Part shown: piece after piece, positions 25,101 to 27,945 of the stretch
How positions within the stretch are numbered: position 1 is the first letter of the stretch
Layout of the letters: each line of letters starts with the position of its first letter
Assembly: GCA_964578175.1 (NCBI GenBank)
Contig: CAZOBH010000015.1
Span: 1-27,945, forward strand
Direction: 5' to 3'
DNA: 27,945 nt
Source: RUG11788 sp964578175
Lineage (GTDB): Bacteria; Bacillota_I; Bacilli_A; RF39; UBA660
Program-made: the position numbers and the translations under genes
The notes under the pieces: model-generated
Database searches by the model: none
The model's input: only the letters and a program-made list of their open reading frames with translations
What the model was told of the DNA's origin: nothing

Positions 25101-25480
25101 TATATTGCTTTTATATATATATCTATAGTTTTATTAGGAGCTAATACTTCATCTTGATTATAATCATATTCATAATCTATATAATTGTTTCCACTATTAT
25201 CATTTACTAATTTTAATTTATATTTAAAAGAAGAAGTATTCTTAATAGTTAATTTAAATTGAACATAGTCATTTAATTTATGAAAAGTAGTATTAGTATT
25301 TAAACTATCACTATTAAAAGATGTAATAGTAGATTCTATTCCATCTGATTTATCAACAATACTAGCATCACTCAATATAAATTTAGGTTGATCCGCTAGT
25401 ACTTTACCGATATTAAAAATTGACACTAATATGCAAATTATTAATGAAAAAACAACTATTCTTTTAAAAGCCTTTTTCAT
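22172..25480 (-). CDS. Large surface protein with InlB repeats and an internal second signal sequence (1102 aa)
   Basis: Signal peptide at 1-29 (KVLA-D). Residues 30-172 form a beta-rich outer domain. Hydrophobic segments lie at 174-191 and 198-212, separated by DVKKTKK; the second, ending VKAVSPSV, looks like a signal peptide. Listeria-Bacteroides (InlB B) repeats follow: around 245-292 (DGYNFLGWY), 297-363 (EGYSFSGW), 505-571 (VTFDTQGG to YYAKW) and near 790-855 (VTFNSQGG to YYAHW). Between 370 and 435 is a MucBP-like segment (VNHKYTKLDGSY to YIYTRKE). Residues about 575-780 are Cys-containing, with RIPTYDELKAACG and VRPAIEVP. The last 240 residues look like a right-handed beta-helix. No LPxTG or C-terminal anchor. 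Single-gene transcription unit. Probably an adhesin or matrix protein. Confidence 0.85.
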   Translation of the reverse strand: MKKAFKRIVVFSLIICILVSIFNIGKVLADQPKFILSDASIVDKSDGIESTITSFNSDSLNTNTTFHKLNDYVQFKLTIKNTSSFKYKLKLVNDNSGNNYIDYEYDYNQDEVLAPNKTIDIYIKAIYKNELDDANSRNQRDEFIISLILEDEEGNIDNESIIVNPNTNSDITFYKYLLVISIGLLLIIVIDVKKTKKIFITILVLSPLFVKAVSPSVTIDFVNNTNLYDKIVITKVVNGETTTEVIDYNTKIEKPEDPIRDGYNFLGWYVGDELYDFSKAVTEDTNITAKYSLIDYSITYNLDGGSVTGNPSTYNVETDSFDLVNPTKEGYSFSGWTEGSGDALQTRVTIYKGTTGNKTYTAHFKPGESTHYKVNHKYTKLDGSYEVVEEDLYGTTGTTVTPAFMPRTGFNNPDSQQLNILPNGSAEIDYIYTRKEYQLTINNIEDVDTTFENKKYPYETAITLTAKDKEHYNFVKWSNGVTTKTLSFEITEDTTVGPEYTPKEYTVTFDTQGGVEVNSITKTYNTEVGELPETLKTYYTFGGWYTSLDYTTKVTPTTKVLGDVTYYAKWEKIVLCKSATILHTEECTRTTGGCYQAGYREGSGNNTKTIVYGTIPDSDTLTPGYAYDCDVNGDKVYDSSTERFYYLTTNGENAVLISHNDFEGENGQQNINNFAYDDIFDQLPTSNQWSNLPIKFNGKPARIPTYDELKAACGKNTLTTTGDLDRCPYLLENSRFADVEQSQDGVWLEKINGVTYRYHTNTRAVSSKTQVNTVRPAIEVPLVMMDDTFYTGVEKTVTFNSQGGVAVNPIKVDTNTAIGNLPITTKENYYFMGWYTSSTGGTRINANTIITDDVTYYAHWATEAVAEINGFNYSSLEDAIKEVPTDNTETTIKLLMNTSASLVTIEENQNIVFDLQNYTLSNSNTKAVLVNNGKIKINNGTLSSSGMEAVINNNSSGVLIVTGGNILATGTKQSIYNDGGFVEISGNAYLKATTNQRATLHNLNGGVMNIKGGTIISEKQQAVTNVGSSLVIGVKDNNHNTSTPILQGKTYGLTTDSNVSIYDGILKGETNAINNPGMINSHEDNFSLVNGTDGVYKTLYFE

Positions 25481-25508
25481 ACTATTACTCCTATTATTAT
25501 CTATAATA

Positions 25509-25537
25509 CTTATATCATTTTATGAAAAATTATTCAA
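25509..25537 (-). promoter_or_regulatory. Promoter of the 1102-residue surface protein
   Basis: TTGAAT (25532-25537), 17-nt spacer, TATAAG (25509-25514) with a TG extension, on the minus strand. It lies 29 nt before the ATG at 25480, which has AGGAG. Confidence 0.65.
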
Positions 25538-25540
25538 TAG

Positions 25541-25568
25541 TTAAAAAAGATAGATAAAATCTATCTTT
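25541..25568 (-). terminator. Terminator after the 344-residue InlB protein
   Basis: AAGATAGATTTTATCTATCTT hairpin followed by TTTTAA on the minus strand, 11 nt after the stop codon at 25579. Confidence 0.8.
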
Positions 25569-25578
25569 GAAAACTATC

Positions 25579-26613
25579 TCATACTTTAAGATTAAATACC
25601 TGATTTGGATTTATAAATTTAGAATAATCACTATAGGAAGATCTTAACATTACACTTGCAACTTTATTATAATCACCAGAAAAATGATGAGCCATTACTA
25701 TTCTATAATTACCATATTCACCATTATGACATGAACCATTATTTTTAACGATAACATCATTGTATGTAACTTTCCTACTATCAAGATTATTCATATCATA
25801 ATCTTTTACTTTAATCAAATCGCAATAACTATGATACATAACATAAATATCTTCTCCATTTAATGTAGTTTTATATAAAATATATCTAGCTTCATAATTG
25901 TTAGTTCCATGATATTTCCAAGCTACTACTTCAGCATTATTAATTGGATATAATTCATTATTAATAGAATGTATTTTTATATAATTTAAAAACTTTTGCT
26001 GATGATGATATCCATAATTATCATATACAGTTCCTGATTTACTAGGATAATAAAAACTTTTGGCATTAGTTTCTTGTTTTGTAGTTTCCTTTTTCGCTGT
26101 ATCTTTTTTAGTAGTTTCTTTCTTTTTAGTGGTATTAGTACTACTCTTCTTTTGAGTAGTAGTTTTCTTTTTTGTATCCTCTTTTGGTTTTTCTATCCAT
26201 TTAGCAAATATTTCTATATCTATATAACCAATAATACATTTATTTTTATCATATTCTGGAATAATTTCAAAATCTTTAGTACTAGTAAATTCTATCTTTT
26301 TAGTAAGTTCTTTATCAAAATACCATCCATCAAAGTTATATCCATCTCTTGTAGGAGTAGGAATGTTTTCATAACTATCAGGACTACAAGCAATACAAAT
26401 ATTTATAGAAGATATTTCTTTTCCACCATTAGTATTAAATATTAGATTATAACTACCTCCGTCTAAAAAAACACATTCTTCTTTTTTAGATTTATCATTT
26501 TTAATTTCTTCTGAATTATTATTGTCATTATTATCATATAAAACCAAATATGTAATACCTACACCAGACGCAATAATAACAATTGAACAAAAAATTATGA
26601 ATATCTTTTTCAT
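25579..26613 (-). CDS. Membrane-anchored InlB-repeat protein with Thr/Lys linker and a conserved-looking C-terminal domain
   Basis: A 344-residue protein starting at MKKIFIIF (AGGTGATT upstream; an in-frame TTG-type extension to 26646 is rejected). Membrane/signal segment 3-25, acidic linker, then one InlB-type repeat (about 55-155: NLIFNTNGG, DGYNFDGWYFD, EIFAKW) carrying several Cys. A Lys/Thr-rich linker (about 155-190) resembles cell-wall-spanning linkers. The C-terminal 150 residues start SGTVYDNYGYHHQQKF and contain DIYVMYHSYCDL and RIVMAHHF, His-rich segments faintly like the VxxYxHL/H-x-H parts of M23 (LytM) peptidases. The metal ligands do not align clearly, so I do not assign a peptidase. 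It lies 44 nt after the ADP-ribosylglycohydrolase gene; cotranscription is possible. Confidence 0.75.
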   Translation of the reverse strand: MKKIFIIFCSIVIIASGVGITYLVLYDNNDNNNSEEIKNDKSKKEECVFLDGGSYNLIFNTNGGKEISSINICIACSPDSYENIPTPTRDGYNFDGWYFDKELTKKIEFTSTKDFEIIPEYDKNKCIIGYIDIEIFAKWIEKPKEDTKKKTTTQKKSSTNTTKKKETTKKDTAKKETTKQETNAKSFYYPSKSGTVYDNYGYHHQQKFLNYIKIHSINNELYPINNAEVVAWKYHGTNNYEARYILYKTTLNGEDIYVMYHSYCDLIKVKDYDMNNLDSRKVTYNDVIVKNNGSCHNGEYGNYRIVMAHHFSGDYNKVASVMLRSSYSDYSKFINPNQVFNLKV

Positions 26614-26657
26614 AGAATCACCTATTTCTATAAATAATAATATCAAAAAATTTATTA

Positions 26658-27590
26658 TTAATTATTATTAATTATTTTTTTCTCAAATTTTTCACTTAGC
26701 TCTATTAAATAATCTTTTCTAGCTAATGCACTTATCCATTCTTTTGGTATAGTTTCATAACCATAGATAATCCCTGCCATAGAACCTGCGATTGCCCCAA
26801 TGGTATCTGTATCTCCGCCTAAATTAACAGCACCTATAATTGTTTCTTTATAATCTTTTGCTTTTAATACTACCCATATTGAAGCTTCTAGACTATCAAC
26901 TACATATCCTGATGATTTTATATCATCTATTTTTAATAAATTAAGATCATCTATTAGTATTCTTTTATAGTATTTTTTACTTTCTTCACTAAACATAGAA
27001 TAATCTTCTATTTTTATCATGTTATGTGCTGAAAATTTATCATTACCTTGCAGCAGTTTAATCATATATAATATGTAGATATAACATCCTAATATTGATA
27101 TCTCATGTTTATGAGTAAGTGATGAAATATTTTTTACTAATTCATAAATATCATTATTATTTAATTTTCTATAATAGCAATAATATGCTACCGGTTGTAT
27201 TCTCATCAATGAACCATTTCCATTAGAACGTATATCATCTAATCCTGATTCTAATGCTGGTGTCCTATTACTTGCAAAGTTTTTTATTGCTTTCAGGCAT
27301 GTTATTCCAACATCGAATGTAATACCTCTTGAAGTAAACTTTGCATCATTTATCCAATCACAAAAATTATTCATTATGTCATCATAATTCCAACCATTGC
27401 AATTAATAAAAGAATCCATTGTTGCAATTTCCATAGAAGTATCATCTGACCATGTTCCTCTATCTCCTACTGGACTATTTAACATTTTAGTAACTGGTTT
27501 ATAAAACAGTTTTCTATCTTTAAATTGAACAGGAGTACCCATTGCATCACCAATAGCATGTCCAATTACTCCATCAATAACTTTCGACAT
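26658..27590 (-). CDS. ADP-ribosylglycohydrolase family protein (DraG-like)
   Basis: A 310-residue soluble protein of normal family length. The metal-binding signatures are all present: GHAIGDAMG near the N-terminus (residues 10-18), GTWSDDTSM (45-53) with the paired Asp of the first Mg site, NGNGSLMRI (122-130), and NLGGDTDTIGAIAGSMAG (256-273) with the C-terminal D-T-D site. Enzymes of this family remove ADP-ribose from Arg, Ser or nucleic-acid bases or cleave related metabolites; the substrate cannot be read here. ATG at 27590 with AGGTGG. No ADP-ribosyltransferase is seen nearby in the window. Confidence 0.93.
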   Translation of the reverse strand: MSKVIDGVIGHAIGDAMGTPVQFKDRKLFYKPVTKMLNSPVGDRGTWSDDTSMEIATMDSFINCNGWNYDDIMNNFCDWINDAKFTSRGITFDVGITCLKAIKNFASNRTPALESGLDDIRSNGNGSLMRIQPVAYYCYYRKLNNNDIYELVKNISSLTHKHEISILGCYIYILYMIKLLQGNDKFSAHNMIKIEDYSMFSEESKKYYKRILIDDLNLLKIDDIKSSGYVVDSLEASIWVVLKAKDYKETIIGAVNLGGDTDTIGAIAGSMAGIIYGYETIPKEWISALARKDYLIELSEKFEKKIINNN

Positions 27591-27628
27591 AAAACCACCT
27601 ACTTTTATTGTATTTCATATAACAATGA

Positions 27629-27640
27629 TAACATATATTA
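27629..27640 (-). promoter_or_regulatory. Candidate extended -10 promoter of the ADP-ribosylglycohydrolase gene
   Basis: TG-T-TATCAT on the minus strand about 40 nt upstream of the ATG at 27590, with only a poor TTCTTT -35. Confidence 0.33.
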
Positions 27641-27713
27641 TATTCATAAAGAAATAGGAGTATTTGCTCTCTTCAGGGGGTTCGTACATTTGTTCGTATC
27701 TATATTTCCCTAA

Positions 27714-27945
27714 CCTTTTAAAACCGCATAAATACTGGATTCTTTGTTTTTAACATTTTACGTAATTTTAGTGGATTTTATAACTTTGTATTTGTAAGTG
27801 TATTTGTAAAACCCTTTTACAAATACATAAGAGGAGATTTTTGTATTTGTGAAAGTCTCCTCTTTTTAAATCTACTTAAGAATTCGGAATATCAAAAGTT
27901 TCCGACATTAATTAAAACATCAACTCAACTTTAACTATTCCCATT
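27714..27945. other. Non-coding region with GTATTTGT octamer repeats and hairpins
   Basis: No convincing gene on either strand. GTATTTGT occurs at 27788-27795, 27800-27807 and 27843-27850, and inverted (ACAAATAC) at 27819-27826. A perfect 12-bp hairpin GTATTTGTAAAA-CCC-TTTTACAAATAC spans 27800-27826. The last 30 bases could hold the end of a minus-strand gene from outside the window, but this cannot be decided. Confidence 0.6.
27829..27868 (+). terminator. Plus-strand terminator-like hairpin without an obvious gene
   Basis: AAGAGGAGA (27829-27837) pairs with TCTCCTCTT (27856-27864), followed by TTTTTAAA on the plus strand. On the minus strand the hairpin is followed by ATGTATTT and is not a good terminator. 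No plus-strand gene lies upstream of it in the window. Confidence 0.55.

Noticed and set aside
22172..25480. Two separate genes split at the internal signal-like segment near residue 192
   Set aside because: The frame is continuous and no ATG with a ribosome-binding site lies at the start of the second signal-like segment, so one protein is annotated and the fusion idea is listed as a finding.
27614..27688. Short minus-strand frame reading MYEPPEESKYSYFF and on to a hydrophobic end
   Set aside because: No ribosome-binding site near its ATG and it ends inside the promoter region of the next gene; too little support.
27683..27696. LexA/SOS-box-like sequence CGAACAAATGTACG upstream of the ADP-ribosylglycohydrolase gene
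   Set aside because: One mismatch to the Gram-positive consensus CGAACRNRYGTTYG, but it lies about 50 bp from the likely promoter and has no supporting gene context; could be chance.

Overview
The window is AT-rich DNA with standard-code genes (TGA is a stop, tryptophan is TGG), strong AGGAGG/AGGTGA ribosome-binding sites and very tight gene packing. Cell-surface genes are of Gram-positive type (SipW-like signal peptidases, TasA/camelysin-like secreted subunits, Listeria-Bacteroides InlB repeats). This points to a low-GC Firmicute, probably a gut-type Bacilli/Erysipelotrichia/RF39-like lineage; the species cannot be named from the sequence. Nearly all genes are on the minus strand, so transcription runs from high to low coordinates.

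Layout, from the right end in the direction of transcription. 27591-27945: no gene; repeated GTATTTGT octamers and two hairpins. 26658-27590: ADP-ribosylglycohydrolase. 25579-26613: membrane-anchored InlB-repeat protein. 22172-25480: 1102-residue surface protein with its own promoter and terminator. 13780-22067: a compact ten-gene operon. 13191-13787: one plus-strand TasA-like gene facing the operon end and sharing a palindromic 3' end with it. 11249-12984: two-gene unit, membrane-anchored subunit plus abundant-looking secreted subunit. 9549-11167: 39-residue micro-gene overlapping a 500-residue cytoplasmic protein. 1619-9460: a 2613-residue protein with about 28 beta-helix-like repeats. 896-1534: short-chain dehydrogenase. 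185-844: queuosine precursor transporter with a candidate preQ1 riboswitch. 1-139: start of a GNAT acetyltransferase.

The core of the window is 9.5-22.1 kb. The ten-gene operon encodes, in order: a SipW-like protein that has lost its catalytic Ser and His, a TasA-like secreted protein, an active SipW-like signal peptidase with a long Lys-rich cytoplasmic tail, two more TasA-like membrane-exported proteins, an unrecognised soluble protein, a membrane-tethered McrB-family AAA+ ATPase, a DUF2357 protein with no visible nuclease domain, a second active SipW-like peptidase, and a fourth TasA-like protein. Gene spacing is -4 to 26 nt throughout. The pairing of SipW/TasA biofilm-fibre genes with a McrB/DUF2357 ATPase pair, otherwise known from DNA restriction-type systems, is not an arrangement I know to be described. 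My inference is an ATP-driven surface-fibre or matrix assembly/secretion machine. Its likely cargo is the secreted subunits at 11-14 kb, and possibly the two giant repeat proteins flanking the locus. Function is inferred from domain content and operon structure only.
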